DNA of 64,000 bases from Flavobacterium chungbukense (GCF_020805785.1 NZ_JAJGZV010000001.1:1116001-1180000), one strand, 5' to 3'. Numbered from the stretch's first letter, positions 19,103 to 28,621 are shown. Notes: generated by a model from the letters alone, not told the origin. A program made the numbers and translations.

Positions 19103-21505
19103 ATGATTTTAAAAAAAATTACAATTGCCTTATTGTTTTCGGTATCTATTTTTGCGCAAAAGCAAGCAAGAATTATCGAAGACTTCAATAAAAACTGGAA
19201 CTTCAAACTGGGAGATTATCCCGAAGCGACTAATGCCAGTTTCAACACATCAGATTGGAGAACGCTTCAATTGCCACACGATTGGAGTATTGAAGGCGCT
19301 TTTGACAAAGACAGCAAAACCAAACAAGCACAAGGATTTTTACCTGCTGGAAAAGGTTGGTACCGTAAAGTGTTTACTATTCCGGCGAGCTCGAAAAACA
19401 AAACCATTTCAATTGAATTTGATGGTGTTTTTAAGAATAGCGAAGTTTTTATAAATGGGAAATCATTGGGAATTCGCCCGAATGGTTATATTTCTTTTAG
19501 TTATGATTTGTCTCCGTATTTAAATTATGGACAAGCAAATACGATAGCTGTCAAAGTTGATAATGATGCTCAGCCAAATTCAAGATGGTATACAGGTTCT
19601 GGAATTTACAGAAATGTGAGATTGGTGACAAGTGAAAAATTACATGTTAGAAAGTGGGGAACTTTTGTGAGTACACCTGAAGTTTCAACAAAGAAATCAA
19701 AAGTGCATTTAGAAGTTACAATCGATAATGATAATGATACCACTAGAGAATTTACCTTGGTTACTTCTATTTTAGATGCAAAGAATAAAGAAGTGGCGAA
19801 TAAGATTTCTGTAGAGAAAATTGGGGCTAAAACATTTGAAACGAAAGTGCATAATCTAGATGTTTTAAAGACGCAATTATGGAATACTGAAAATCCATAT
19901 TTGTATAAAATAATTACGAAAATCTACGAAAAATCGGTACTAGTTGACAATTATGAAACTCCTCTTGGATTTAGATTTTTTAATTTCGATGCTGAAAAAG
20001 GTTTTTCATTAAACGGAGTTCCAACTAAAATTTACGGCGTTTGTCTGCATCATGATAATGGTGCTTTGGGGGCCGTAGAAAATATTCATGCCGTTAGAAG
20101 AAAACTAACGTTGATGAAAGAAATGGGGGCAAACGCAATAAGAATGTCGCATAACCCGCATTCGTTGGAAATGATGCAATTGTGTGATGAAATGGGATTC
20201 ATTGTTCAGGATGAAGCTTTTGACGTTTGGAAAAAGAAAAAAGTAACCAACGATTACCATAAAGACTGGGATGCTTGGCACAAACAAGATTTAGAAGATT
20301 TTATCAAAAGAGACCGAAATCATCCGTCGGTTATAATGTGGAGTATTGGTAACGAAATTAGAGAGCAGTTTGATTCGACTGGAATTGCCATTACAAGAGA
20401 ATTAGCTAAAATTGTAAAATCTTTGGATACAACTCGTCCCGTAACTTCGGCTTTGACCGAAAATGTAATTGAAAAAAACTTCATTTATCAATCTGGAGCT
20501 TTGGATCTTTTGGGATTCAATTACAAACATGAAGATTATAAAGATTTTCCAACGAAATTTAAAGGACAAAAAATATTGGCATCAGAAAGTGTTTCGGCTT
20601 TAGAAACGCGCGGACATTATGATTTTCCTGATGGAATTAAAGCTTGGCCAACCAAACACGGCGCTCCGTTTGATGGAAATGCTGATTGGACCGTTTCGGC
20701 TTACGATCAAGTGAAATCGTATTGGGGTGCAACGCACGAAGAAAACTGGAAAACAATTAAAAGTCAGGATTTCATGGCGGGAACTTTTATCTGGACAGGT
20801 TTTGATTATATCGGAGAACCTGATCCGTACCCATATCCCGCAAGAAGTTCTTATTTCGGAATTGTTGATTTGGCCGGACTTCCAAAAGATGTGTATTATA
20901 TGTACCAAAGCGAATGGTCGAATAAAACGGTTCTGCATATTTTACCGCATTGGAACTGGAAAAAAGAGCAGGAAGTAGAAGTTTGGGCCTATTACAATAA
21001 TGCCGATGAAGTAGAATTATTCTTAAACGGAAAATCGCTAGGGAAGAAATCAAAACAAAATGATGATTTGCATATTTCATGGAGAGTGAAATTTGAACCG
21101 GGAACATTAAAGGCAATTTCAAGAAAGAACGGAAAAGTGGTTTTAGAAAGGGAAATTCGCACCGCTGGCGAAGCTTCTAAAATTGATTTAAAAGCAGGCA
21201 AAACTGCAATTAAAAATGATACTTACGATTTGGTTTATGTTACAGTTTCTATGACAGATAAAGACGGAAATTTACTTCCAAAAGCAATGGATTTAATCAA
21301 TTTTGAAGTTACTGGGGGAGGAAAGTTAGTGGGAGTTGATAATGGTTACCAAGCCAATTTGGATTCGTTTAAAGCGAATTCTTGTAAGTTGTTTAATGGA
21401 AAATGTGTTGTAATTATTCAATCGAATGGCAAGAAAGAAAATATTAAGTTGAAAGCAATGACTACTGGTTTACAAGCTTCAACAATTGAAGTCAAAGTAA
21501 ATTAA
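19103..21505 (+). CDS. GH2 beta-galactosidase-type enzyme
   Basis: The protein has 800 residues from the ATG at 19103. The in-frame ATG at 19046 is rejected because it reads through the CGCAAAG repeat, while 19103 starts directly with a signal peptide (MILKKITIALLFSVSIFAQ). Domains in order are the sugar-binding jelly roll (WRTLQLPHDWSIEG...RNVRLV), an Ig-like domain, a TIM barrel with acid/base E418 in IGNEIRE and nucleophile E495 in LASESVSA, DUF4982 (WAYYNNADEVELFLNGKSLG) and a C-terminal Ig-like GH2 domain. This is the layout of Bacteroidota GH2 beta-galactosidases. It would remove terminal beta-galactose, or possibly beta-glucuronate, in the periplasm. It is the last gene of the first glycan locus. 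Confidence 0.9.
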   Translation: MILKKITIALLFSVSIFAQKQARIIEDFNKNWNFKLGDYPEATNASFNTSDWRTLQLPHDWSIEGAFDKDSKTKQAQGFLPAGKGWYRKVFTIPASSKNKTISIEFDGVFKNSEVFINGKSLGIRPNGYISFSYDLSPYLNYGQANTIAVKVDNDAQPNSRWYTGSGIYRNVRLVTSEKLHVRKWGTFVSTPEVSTKKSKVHLEVTIDNDNDTTREFTLVTSILDAKNKEVANKISVEKIGAKTFETKVHNLDVLKTQLWNTENPYLYKIITKIYEKSVLVDNYETPLGFRFFNFDAEKGFSLNGVPTKIYGVCLHHDNGALGAVENIHAVRRKLTLMKEMGANAIRMSHNPHSLEMMQLCDEMGFIVQDEAFDVWKKKKVTNDYHKDWDAWHKQDLEDFIKRDRNHPSVIMWSIGNEIREQFDSTGIAITRELAKIVKSLDTTRPVTSALTENVIEKNFIYQSGALDLLGFNYKHEDYKDFPTKFKGQKILASESVSALETRGHYDFPDGIKAWPTKHGAPFDGNADWTVSAYDQVKSYWGATHEENWKTIKSQDFMAGTFIWTGFDYIGEPDPYPYPARSSYFGIVDLAGLPKDVYYMYQSEWSNKTVLHILPHWNWKKEQEVEVWAYYNNADEVELFLNGKSLGKKSKQNDDLHISWRVKFEPGTLKAISRKNGKVVLEREIRTAGEASKIDLKAGKTAIKNDTYDLVYVTVSMTDKDGNLLPKAMDLINFEVTGGGKLVGVDNGYQANLDSFKANSCKLFNGKCVVIIQSNGKKENIKLKAMTTGLQASTIEVKVN

Positions 21506-21641
21506 TCTCGCAAAGGCCTAGAGATCTTTAAACCATATAAGTTATAGAAGTGATTTTAAGTTTTCTGCTTAATTGAACTTATATAACTTATATGGTTTAT
21601 TTTTTTTTCATTAAACTTTGCACCTCTACGCCTTTGCGAGA
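21506..21641. repeat. nested palindrome: CGCAAAG outer arms around AAACCATATAAG element (copy 3)
   Basis: It has the same architecture as 18953-19088. Outer TCTCGCAAAGGC... (21506) pairs with GCCTTTGCGAGA (ending 21641). Inner arms at 21530-21546 and 21582-21598 are perfect 17-bp complements. Relative to copies 1 and 2 the inner arms read AAGTTATA instead of AAGTAATA, and the opposite arm carries the matching change (TATAACTT instead of TATTACTT), so pairing is kept. Confidence 0.82.
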
Positions 21642-21669
21642 TTCTTTATACATTTATAAAAAAAATAAA

Positions 21670-22227
21670 ATGACTCCAACTTTCTTCGCAGATCAATTAG
21701 AATTTAGAAAATGGCTTGAGAAAAACCATCAAAAAGAAAAAGAACTTCTAGTTGGTTTTTATAAAGTTACAAGTAAAAAGCCTTCTATGAGCTGGTCGGA
21801 ATCTGTCGATCAGGCGCTTTGTTTTGGCTGGATTGACGGCGTTCGAAAATCGATAGATAAAGACAGTTATAAGATTCGTTTTACGCCTAGAAAAACTTCT
21901 AGTATTTGGAGTGCCATTAATATTCAAAAAATGGATGATTTGACAAAAGCGGGTTTAATGACAGATGCAGGATTAAAGGCTTTTAGTTTTAGAACCGAAA
22001 ATAAGTCTAAGATTTATTCGCATGAAAAAGAACCTGTTCCATTATTAGATGCTTATGAAAAGCAGTTCAAAAACAATAAAACCGCTTGGAATTTTTTTGA
22101 AAAACAAGCGCCCTCATACAAAAAAGTGATGATTCATTGGATTATGAGTGCTAAGCAAGAAAAAACACAACTGTCAAGATTGGAAAAAACAATTGCCGAA
22201 AGCGAAAAACAGAAAAGAGTATTGTAA
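21670..22227 (+). CDS. YdeI/OmdA (OmpD-associated) family protein
   Basis: A 185-residue cytosolic protein from the ATG at 21670; the longer frame from 21592 reads through the repeat and is rejected. MTPTFFADQLEFRKWLEKNH, LLVGFYKV, SWSESVDQALCFGWIDG and YKIRFTPRKTSSIWSAIN are the hallmark strings of the YdeI/OmpD-associated (PF13376-type) family. Its biochemical role is not established. There is no signal peptide and no obvious link to the glycan locus; it looks like a stand-alone gene between the two larger clusters. Confidence 0.85.
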   Translation: MTPTFFADQLEFRKWLEKNHQKEKELLVGFYKVTSKKPSMSWSESVDQALCFGWIDGVRKSIDKDSYKIRFTPRKTSSIWSAINIQKMDDLTKAGLMTDAGLKAFSFRTENKSKIYSHEKEPVPLLDAYEKQFKNNKTAWNFFEKQAPSYKKVMIHWIMSAKQEKTQLSRLEKTIAESEKQKRVL

Positions 22228-22276
22228 AAGAATATAATAAAATTTACTATTTTAGAGTATTGATTTATAGACTTAT

Positions 22277-22924
22277 ATGGAAAAAGAAAATACCACAAAA
22301 ATTAAAGGGGAAATTTTGCTGGGTATTATTTTTGCTCTCGAATTATACGCCTTACCCGTACAGTTTTATTTATTATTAAAAAGTCCTGAATTTACTTTTT
22401 TCAGTGCCGCGGTCCGATTTTTTAGTTTCTTTACCATTACAACAAATTCTATTGTTTTCATTTGTACAGCGACGCTGTTATTTGCTGGAAAATGTGCAAT
22501 GAATGCCTTTTTTAGAAAATGGACTACAATTACAGCAATTACAGTTTATATTTTGATTGTTGGAATTGTTTTTAATTTGCTTCTTCGTCAAATTGTTGAT
22601 TTAAAAGGACATCATCTTATTGTTAGTGAAATTTTTCATTCGGTAGTTCCAGTTTTATTTTTCTTTTATTGGATTGCTTTTGTGAGTCCAGAGAGAATCT
22701 CTTTCAAGGTCATTCTGTTTTGGCTAGTATATCCGGTCATTTATATCATTTATACCTTAATTCACGGAATTGTTACCAGTTTTTATCCTTATCCGTTTAT
22801 TGATGCAACTAAACTAGGTTTTAAAACTGCGATTGTAAACGTTTTATTTGTCTTAATTGCTTTCGTAGTTTTATCTATTATTTTGATTTTTACTTCTAAA
22901 ATAAGAATAAAGACTTCGAATTGA
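22277..22924 (+). CDS. Pr6Pr-family six-transmembrane protein
   Basis: The 215 residues carry six clear membrane segments at about 11-32, 41-69, 82-103, 118-137, 141-166 and 185-207. Short loops, a motif FFTITTNSIVF in segment 2 and DLKGHHLIVSEIFHSVVP in the third loop resemble the Pr6Pr (FAR-17a/AIG1-like) membrane family. Function in bacteria is unknown. It follows the YdeI-like gene by 49 nt and may be co-transcribed with it. No catalytic residues can be named with confidence. Confidence 0.72.
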   Translation: MEKENTTKIKGEILLGIIFALELYALPVQFYLLLKSPEFTFFSAAVRFFSFFTITTNSIVFICTATLLFAGKCAMNAFFRKWTTITAITVYILIVGIVFNLLLRQIVDLKGHHLIVSEIFHSVVPVLFFFYWIAFVSPERISFKVILFWLVYPVIYIIYTLIHGIVTSFYPYPFIDATKLGFKTAIVNVLFVLIAFVVLSIILIFTSKIRIKTSN

Positions 22925-23050
22925 TTTTTAGCGCTGAGTAATTAAAATAACTTGAAGCTAAAAAAGCATTCAATTCTTACTTTTTTGCAATGCTTTAAGG
23001 GATTTGATGATAATTATTTTGTAAAAATGATGTTTTGTTGATATTAAATT

Positions 23051-23058
23051 TATATTTG
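23051..23058 (+). promoter_or_regulatory. putative -7 promoter box for the ECF sigma gene
   Basis: TATATTTG fits the Bacteroidota TAnnTTTG consensus. A well-placed TTTG -33 element is not evident. Initiation ~7 nt downstream would leave a 5' leader of only about 15 nt if translation starts at 23080. Confidence 0.45.
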
Positions 23059-23079
23059 CGCAAGTAAAGAAGACCAAAA

Positions 23080-23622
23080 ATTAGCTTAGAACAAGAAAAT
23101 ATTAGAATTGATGAAGCGTATTACAAAGAACTATTTTATTCTTTGTATCCACGTCTTGTGAGTTATAGTTATACTTACGTAAAAGATAATTTTCTGGCTG
23201 AAGAAGTGGTCGAAAATGTCATGTTGCAGCTATGGGAGAACCGTGTCAAATTTGAAAAAATAGATGATGTAAAATCGTATTTGTACACGATGGTTCGAAA
23301 TGGTTCTTTATTAGCTTTAAAGAAAAAACAAAAGGTTGCAGAACTTGACTATAAACTTTCAGATGAAACGGTAGATTTTGATTTTAATATTCTGGAAGAA
23401 GAGTTATATTCGACTTTAATTGATGCTTTAAATTCATTGCCAGAAAAATGTAAAGAGGTTTTTGAACTTTCTTGTTTAGAAGGAATGAAATACAAAGATA
23501 TTGCTGAACAGCTTAATATTTCTGTTAATACTGTGAAGTCGCAGCGCTCCCGCGCTATCGAATTATTAAAGGAAAAACTTAAAAATCATTCTGAACTTTT
23601 ATTTATTTTATTATTTCTTTAA
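23080..23622 (+). CDS. ECF-type RNA polymerase sigma factor (FecI-like)
   Basis: Region 2 (SLYPRLVSYSYTYVKDNFLAEEVVENVMLQLWEN) and region 4 (LNSLPEKCKEVFELSCLEGMKYKDIAEQLNISVNTVKSQRSRA) identify a FecI-like ECF sigma factor. It would respond to the FecR anti-sigma encoded 88 nt downstream and switch on the SusC/D operon. The start is odd. The first ATG/GTG/TTG in frame is TTG at 23143, which would cut off the first sigma-2 helix (DEAYYKELFYSLYP), yet that helix is readable upstream. After the in-frame stop at 23065 the only plausible initiator is ATT at 23080 (ISLEQENIRIDEAYY, 180 residues). A rare ATT start or a base error is implied. Confidence 0.85.
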   Translation: MSLEQENIRIDEAYYKELFYSLYPRLVSYSYTYVKDNFLAEEVVENVMLQLWENRVKFEKIDDVKSYLYTMVRNGSLLALKKKQKVAELDYKLSDETVDFDFNILEEELYSTLIDALNSLPEKCKEVFELSCLEGMKYKDIAEQLNISVNTVKSQRSRAIELLKEKLKNHSELLFILLFL

Positions 23623-23640
23623 AAAAAATCAAAAATCTTT

Positions 23641-23666
23641 CCACCCATTTTTAATGTTTCGTACTC
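23641..23666 (+). promoter_or_regulatory. possible ECF-sigma-type promoter before fecR
   Basis: CCACCCATTTTT (23641) and CGTACTC (23660) lie in the 88-nt gap between the sigma and anti-sigma genes. Similar paired blocks occur between such genes in other Bacteroidota, from memory, which would fit autoregulation by the cognate sigma factor. The assignment is tentative. Confidence 0.35.
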
Positions 23667-23710
23667 TTAGTTATATAACATTTACTTAAAGTGTTAATAA
23701 CCGATACTTA

Positions 23711-24919
23711 ATGTCAAAAAATATGTATTCAGGAAAGAAAGAAATCAAAATCGCTGCTCTTATAAGAAAAGAACTGCTTACAGGAGAATTATCGATTGAA
23801 GAAAATGCTCTTTTGCAGGAATGGCTTTCTGTACCCGAAAATCAAGAATATTATCAGAAAGTTGTTGATTTAGAAACTTTAAAATCAAAAGAAACGTTTT
23901 ATAAAACGGTCAATACAGACTTAGCTTTCGAAAGAATTAAAAGAAAAATGATTTCGGAAGATACTCCCGTAATTTCTCTTTTCAATTATAGAAGAATATT
24001 GAAATATGCCGCTGTTTTAGTGTTTCTTGCAGGAATCACATCAGTTTTCTTTTATTTGAATAATAGCTCAGATTCTAAAAATCAAGACGTTGTTGTAAAA
24101 AGTATTGAGCCAAAGTACAACAATCCGACTTTAGTTCTGGCTGATGGTACAGTGGTTTCTTTAGAGCCAAAAAAGGAAAGAATAGTTTCTAAAAATGGAG
24201 TTATTTCTAATGTAAATAAAGTTTTGGTTTATGATGCCAAAGATTTGAAAGGAACTACTTCAGTTGGCGACAATACTCTGATTGTTCCTGTTGGCGGAAT
24301 TTATGCTGTCAGTCTTTCAGACGGAACAAAAGTTTGGTTAAACTCCAAATCATCTTTAAAATATCCTGTAGAATTTAGTGGAGACAAAAGAACGGTAACC
24401 TTGGAAGGTGAAGCGTATTTTGAAGTAACTAAAAACCCGCATAGTCCATTTACAGTGAAAACAAAATCTGGAAACGTAACTGTTTTAGGAACACATTTTA
24501 ATGTAAGCGCTTATCAAGAAGATCGAAATTTTGAAGCAACACTTGCCGAAGGAAAAGTAAAAGTTTCTGAAATAGGTAAAGAAAGCCAATCTGTGATTTT
24601 GAAACCTGGACAACAGGCACGTGTTAAAAATGAAACTTTAACTGTTGCAGAAGTTGATCCTTTAGTTTATACAGCTTGGAAAGATGGTAAGTTTTATTTT
24701 GAAAATGAAAATTTGAAAAACATTTTGACAAAAATGGCGCGATGGTACAACTTTAATGTGAAGTTCGAACAAAAAGCATTAGAGCAGATTAAGTTTACTG
24801 GAATCGTTTTAAAAGACGAACCAATTGATCGTTTTCTCGATATTATTAGTAAATCATCCAATGTTAAATATAAAATAACCAAAGTAAACCAAACGTATGA
24901 AGTAACCGTAAGTAAGTAA
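23711..24919 (+). CDS. FecR-family anti-sigma factor
   Basis: The 402 residues have a cytoplasmic N-terminal region (~1-90, helices that bind the sigma factor), one membrane span (~96-116, ILKYAAVLVFLAGITSVFFYL), a periplasmic FecR domain (~190-285: VSLSDGTKVWLNSKSSLKYP, VTLEGEAYFEV, VLGTHFNVSAY) and a C-terminal DUF4974 domain (~325-395) that resembles STN. In this class the periplasmic part touches the STN domain of the partner SusC and passes ligand occupancy to the sigma factor. The order sigma-FecR-SusC is the standard trans-envelope signalling cassette. Confidence 0.95.
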   Translation: MSKNMYSGKKEIKIAALIRKELLTGELSIEENALLQEWLSVPENQEYYQKVVDLETLKSKETFYKTVNTDLAFERIKRKMISEDTPVISLFNYRRILKYAAVLVFLAGITSVFFYLNNSSDSKNQDVVVKSIEPKYNNPTLVLADGTVVSLEPKKERIVSKNGVISNVNKVLVYDAKDLKGTTSVGDNTLIVPVGGIYAVSLSDGTKVWLNSKSSLKYPVEFSGDKRTVTLEGEAYFEVTKNPHSPFTVKTKSGNVTVLGTHFNVSAYQEDRNFEATLAEGKVKVSEIGKESQSVILKPGQQARVKNETLTVAEVDPLVYTAWKDGKFYFENENLKNILTKMARWYNFNVKFEQKALEQIKFTGIVLKDEPIDRFLDIISKSSNVKYKITKVNQTYEVTVSK

Positions 24920-24930
24920 AAACAAAAAAA

Positions 24931-24956
24931 CCGGAAAATATTGCAGTATTTCCCGG
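24931..24956 (+). promoter_or_regulatory. CCGG-type hairpin in the fecR-susC gap
   Basis: CCGGAAAATA pairs with TATTTCCCGG over 9 of 10 bases with a 6-nt loop. It is GC-capped but not followed by a U-tract. It lies 65 nt before the SusC start, so it might modulate expression of the importer relative to the anti-sigma factor. The role is inferred. Confidence 0.4.
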
Positions 24957-25021
24957 CGAGTATTTGTTCAGTCGAAAAAAAGAGTTCGAAATCAATTAAC
25001 CAACCAAAACATTTTAAAAGT

Positions 25022-28000
25022 ATGAAAAAAAACCTATCCGCAAAAGATTGTGGGGTAAAATCCGCGCTTTGGGATAAATTTCTTGACCTAATGAAGAAAT
25101 CCCTAATATTATCGATATTTCTTTTTAATATAGTCGCTTTTGCTTATGCGCAAAAAGTAACTATAAATGCAAGAAACCAATCTGTATCTGCCGTTTTAAA
25201 AACTATTACAAGAAAAACCAATGTTGAATTTTTCTATAGCGATGATGTTTTTGACGCACAGAGAAGAGTAGATATTTCTGTAAATAAAGCCGATGTTATG
25301 GCTGTTATTAAAGAACTAATTGGGGATAATTATAAAGCAGAATTTGTAAATAATAAGTTGATTGTTATTGCATTAAATCCAAAAGTAAAAACAAACCAAA
25401 CTTCTATATTAGAAGAAAAAGTAAAAATTAAAGGAGTTGTGACCAATGCCAAAAAAGAATTCTTAATTGGGGCAACTATTTGGGTAAAAGGCACTAAAGA
25501 TGCAGCGATTACCAATTTTGATGGTTCTTACGAAATTATGGCCAAAAAAGGAGATGTTCTTGTTATTGAATATTTAGGATACAAAAAAACAGAAGTTACC
25601 GTTACCGATAGCCTAATCATTAATCCGATTTTATTGGAAGATGTTAGTAAATTAGATGAAGTAAAAATTGTTTCTACAGGATATCAAAAAATTGATAAAG
25701 AGCGCTCTACAGGATCTTTTGTAACCATTACGGCTAAAGATTTAGAAAAAGTTCCCATAAATAACGTGCTTCATAGATTAGAAGGTCAGGTTGCTGGTTT
25801 GCAATTGGACGTTCAAGACTCTGATAACTCTTTTGTTTACAGTAATACCTTTGGAAAAAACGAGGGAAAATTTAGCTATAACGTTGCCATTAGAGGAACA
25901 TCTACTTTTGCTTCTGCAGATTCTAATACTATGCCATTAATAGTACTTGATGGTACGCCTACAGAACTAGACATTAGAACTATAAATCCAAATGATATTG
26001 AGAAAATCACCTTTTTAAAAGATGCAGCATCAGCTTCTATCTATGGTGCGAGAGCGGCAAACGGAGTAATAGTAATTGATACTAAAAAAGGAAAACAAGG
26101 GAAAACAAGAATTAATTTTTCTCAAAATTATGGTTTTTCAAACAAACCTTCTTTATCAAAATTACCATTGATGAATTCCTCTCAGGTATTGAATTTAGAG
26201 CAGGAGTTTGTAGATAAAAATCTAGTTACTGATCCAGCAAGTGTAACATATATGTTAACTACTCCAGTAAGTCAGGGAATGGATTTAATGTTTAAGTACA
26301 AACGTGGTGAAATATCCCAAGCGCAAAGAAATGCTGGTTTAGATGTTTTACGTAATCGTAATACTTACGGACAAGCAGAGCAATATTTGCTTCAAGCTTC
26401 ATCTACTCAAAACTATGATTTGTCATTTAGCGGGGCAGAAAACGATTATTCATATTTTATGTCGGGGTCTTATTCTAAAGAAGAAACTCAGTCAAAAGGA
26501 AGTGATGGACAGCGTTTAACTTTATTATCAAATCAGGATTTTAAGCTTTTCAATTATGTAAAAATGACAACAAGCTTAAGAGGTTCGATTTTTAAATACA
26601 ATAAAAATAGTTTAGGACTTTCTCCATTAGGGATATCATTAAATACGTTGTTGCCTTACGATCAGATTGTTGGAGATGACGGGAATTCGGTAGATTACTA
26701 CCATCGTTATTACAGCGGACAAACTATTCCGTTGGAGCAAGCGGGGTATTTACCATGGACTTACAATTATATAGATGAATTAAATAATTCTGATAGAACA
26801 GCAGAGGAACTAAATTTTGGAGCCACTATTTCGGCTACTGTTCCTTTGTTGAAAGGATTAGATGCGGTTGGAACTTATTCTATAGAAAATGGACGTTCTT
26901 CAAACGATAATATGTTTAATCAGGATACCTATTCTACACGTGATAGAATCAACTCGGCGACATCTATAAATAGTAATGGTGATTTAGTTTATGGAATTCC
27001 GAAAGGAGGAATTTATCAGAACAACGAATTTGGAACAAGCAGTTATACTGTAAGGGGACAATTAAATTATGATGGCATTATTGGTCAGGATCATTTGATT
27101 AATGTAATGGGAGGTATTGAGGCGAGACAAACAAGAGAAAGCCAAGACCTCAGAACATTATTCGGTTATAATCCAAAGACTCAAACTTCTATAGATTTGC
27201 CATCACAAAATTATATTGATGTAAACGGATTTAATCGAACCATGACTTATGGTAACGAGCATAAAGATGTACGCAGAAGATTTTTATCGTACTATACAAA
27301 TGCTGGTTATACCTTTAAGAATAGATATACAATTACTGGAAGTGCGCGCTTAGACGACTACAACAATTTTGGTGTAGATAAAAGATTAAGAAGAACGCCA
27401 CTATGGTCAACAGGAGCAAAATGGAATATTAAAGACGAATCTTTTCTTAAAAACGTTGAGTTAATTAACAGTTTAAGTTTAAGAAGCAGTTATGGTTATA
27501 ATGGAAACATCAATTTAGAAGTTTTTCCTTTTACCAATATAAGCTTAAGTAATGCAGATACATTTTCGCAACTACCATACGCTTTTATCTCGCAACCTGC
27601 AAATCCTAATTTACGTTGGGAGAAAACAGCAATCCTTAACTTGGGAGTAGATTTTTCCATCTTAAACAGTAGATTAAGCGGATCGGTAGAATATTATAAA
27701 AAGAACAGTAAAGACTTGATTGTTGATTTCCCAATTTCACCATTTTATGGTATTCAGAATAACAATTTAAGACAAAATGCGGCAACTTTAGCAGGAAAAG
27801 GAGTAGATGTAAGTTTAAACGGTATTATTCTTAAGACTAACAATTTTTCTTGGAGTTCGGCTCTTGTCGTGACTTATAATAAAACAGAAGTAACCGATTC
27901 TCGTTTTACAAATTTTAGTCAGTATTTAAATGGTTCAGGAGGAACACCTCCGGTTGAAGGCTATCCTTTAGGCAGTGTATTCGCGTTTAGATCAGCGGGA

Positions 28001-28612
28001 TTGGATGCAACGGGCAGAACTCAGGTGTATGATAAATCAGGTAATATTGTTAACTCTTTTACTTCATTAAAAGAAATTGATGATATGAAATATATGGGAA
28101 CCAACATTCCAGCATACTACGGAAGTTTGAATCATACCTTCACTTATAAAAAATTGTCATTGTTTATTTTGGCAACCTATAAGTTTGATTATGTGTTGTT
28201 TAAACCAACTTATGGTGGTTATGTAAGTAGAACAGGTAGATTTAATCAATACGATTTAAATACAGATATCGATCAAAGATGGAGAAATCCAGGAGATGAG
28301 GCTACAACATCGGTACCTGGAATTGTGGGTTCAAGCGGTATGAGTTATATAAGATATTTAAATTCAGATAATAGAGTTATAGAAGGAGATCATATTCGTT
28401 TTCGTGAACTTTCACTTAAATATGATTTACGAGATTTAATCAATTCGGGAGCTGTAAATGGTGCTTCGGTAACTTTTACTGCTAGAAATCTTGGTTTCTT
28501 CTGGAGAAAAAACAAAGACGGTTTAGATCCTGACTTTTTACCATATACCGGAACTAATATGAAATTACCTGCAATGGCAATGTATTCAATTGGTTTTAAT
28601 GTTAATTTTTAA
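25022..28612 (+). CDS. SusC-type TonB-dependent outer-membrane transporter with STN signalling domain
   Basis: 1196 residues from the ATG at 25022, which gives the long N-region signal peptide usual in this group (cleavage after AYAQ, residue 44); ATG 25091 is an alternative. STN domain ~46-116; carboxypeptidase-regulatory-like domain ~135-208 (IKGVVTNAKKEFLIGATIWVKG); TonB-box-like LDEVKIVSTGYQ ~211; plug ~225-340 (IRGTSTF, PLIVLDGTP, KDAASASIYGARAANGVI); then the beta-barrel to the terminal MYSIGFNVNF. It forms the barrel of a SusCD import complex, with the STN domain signalling through FecR. Neighbours encode redox and peptidase functions rather than glycosidases, so the cargo may be peptidic. 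Confidence 0.96.
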   Translation: MKKNLSAKDCGVKSALWDKFLDLMKKSLILSIFLFNIVAFAYAQKVTINARNQSVSAVLKTITRKTNVEFFYSDDVFDAQRRVDISVNKADVMAVIKELIGDNYKAEFVNNKLIVIALNPKVKTNQTSILEEKVKIKGVVTNAKKEFLIGATIWVKGTKDAAITNFDGSYEIMAKKGDVLVIEYLGYKKTEVTVTDSLIINPILLEDVSKLDEVKIVSTGYQKIDKERSTGSFVTITAKDLEKVPINNVLHRLEGQVAGLQLDVQDSDNSFVYSNTFGKNEGKFSYNVAIRGTSTFASADSNTMPLIVLDGTPTELDIRTINPNDIEKITFLKDAASASIYGARAANGVIVIDTKKGKQGKTRINFSQNYGFSNKPSLSKLPLMNSSQVLNLEQEFVDKNLVTDPASVTYMLTTPVSQGMDLMFKYKRGEISQAQRNAGLDVLRNRNTYGQAEQYLLQASSTQNYDLSFSGAENDYSYFMSGSYSKEETQSKGSDGQRLTLLSNQDFKLFNYVKMTTSLRGSIFKYNKNSLGLSPLGISLNTLLPYDQIVGDDGNSVDYYHRYYSGQTIPLEQAGYLPWTYNYIDELNNSDRTAEELNFGATISATVPLLKGLDAVGTYSIENGRSSNDNMFNQDTYSTRDRINSATSINSNGDLVYGIPKGGIYQNNEFGTSSYTVRGQLNYDGIIGQDHLINVMGGIEARQTRESQDLRTLFGYNPKTQTSIDLPSQNYIDVNGFNRTMTYGNEHKDVRRRFLSYYTNAGYTFKNRYTITGSARLDDYNNFGVDKRLRRTPLWSTGAKWNIKDESFLKNVELINSLSLRSSYGYNGNINLEVFPFTNISLSNADTFSQLPYAFISQPANPNLRWEKTAILNLGVDFSILNSRLSGSVEYYKKNSKDLIVDFPISPFYGIQNNNLRQNAATLAGKGVDVSLNGIILKTNNFSWSSALVVTYNKTEVTDSRFTNFSQYLNGSGGTPPVEGYPLGSVFAFRSAGLDATGRTQVYDKSGNIVNSFTSLKEIDDMKYMGTNIPAYYGSLNHTFTYKKLSLFILATYKFDYVLFKPTYGGYVSRTGRFNQYDLNTDIDQRWRNPGDEATTSVPGIVGSSGMSYIRYLNSDNRVIEGDHIRFRELSLKYDLRDLINSGAVNGASVTFTARNLGFFWRKNKDGLDPDFLPYTGTNMKLPAMAMYSIGFNVNF

Positions 28613-28621
28613 TTTTTAAAG

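Noticed and set aside
21592..21669. Upstream start for the YdeI/OmdA-like gene
   Set aside because: The extra 26 codons lie in the inverted repeat and the family normally begins near the MTPTFF segment at 21670.
24941..25021. Upstream start for SusC
   Set aside because: It begins inside the CCGG hairpin and adds a non-signal-like stretch; ATG 25022 gives the long signal peptide common in this family.
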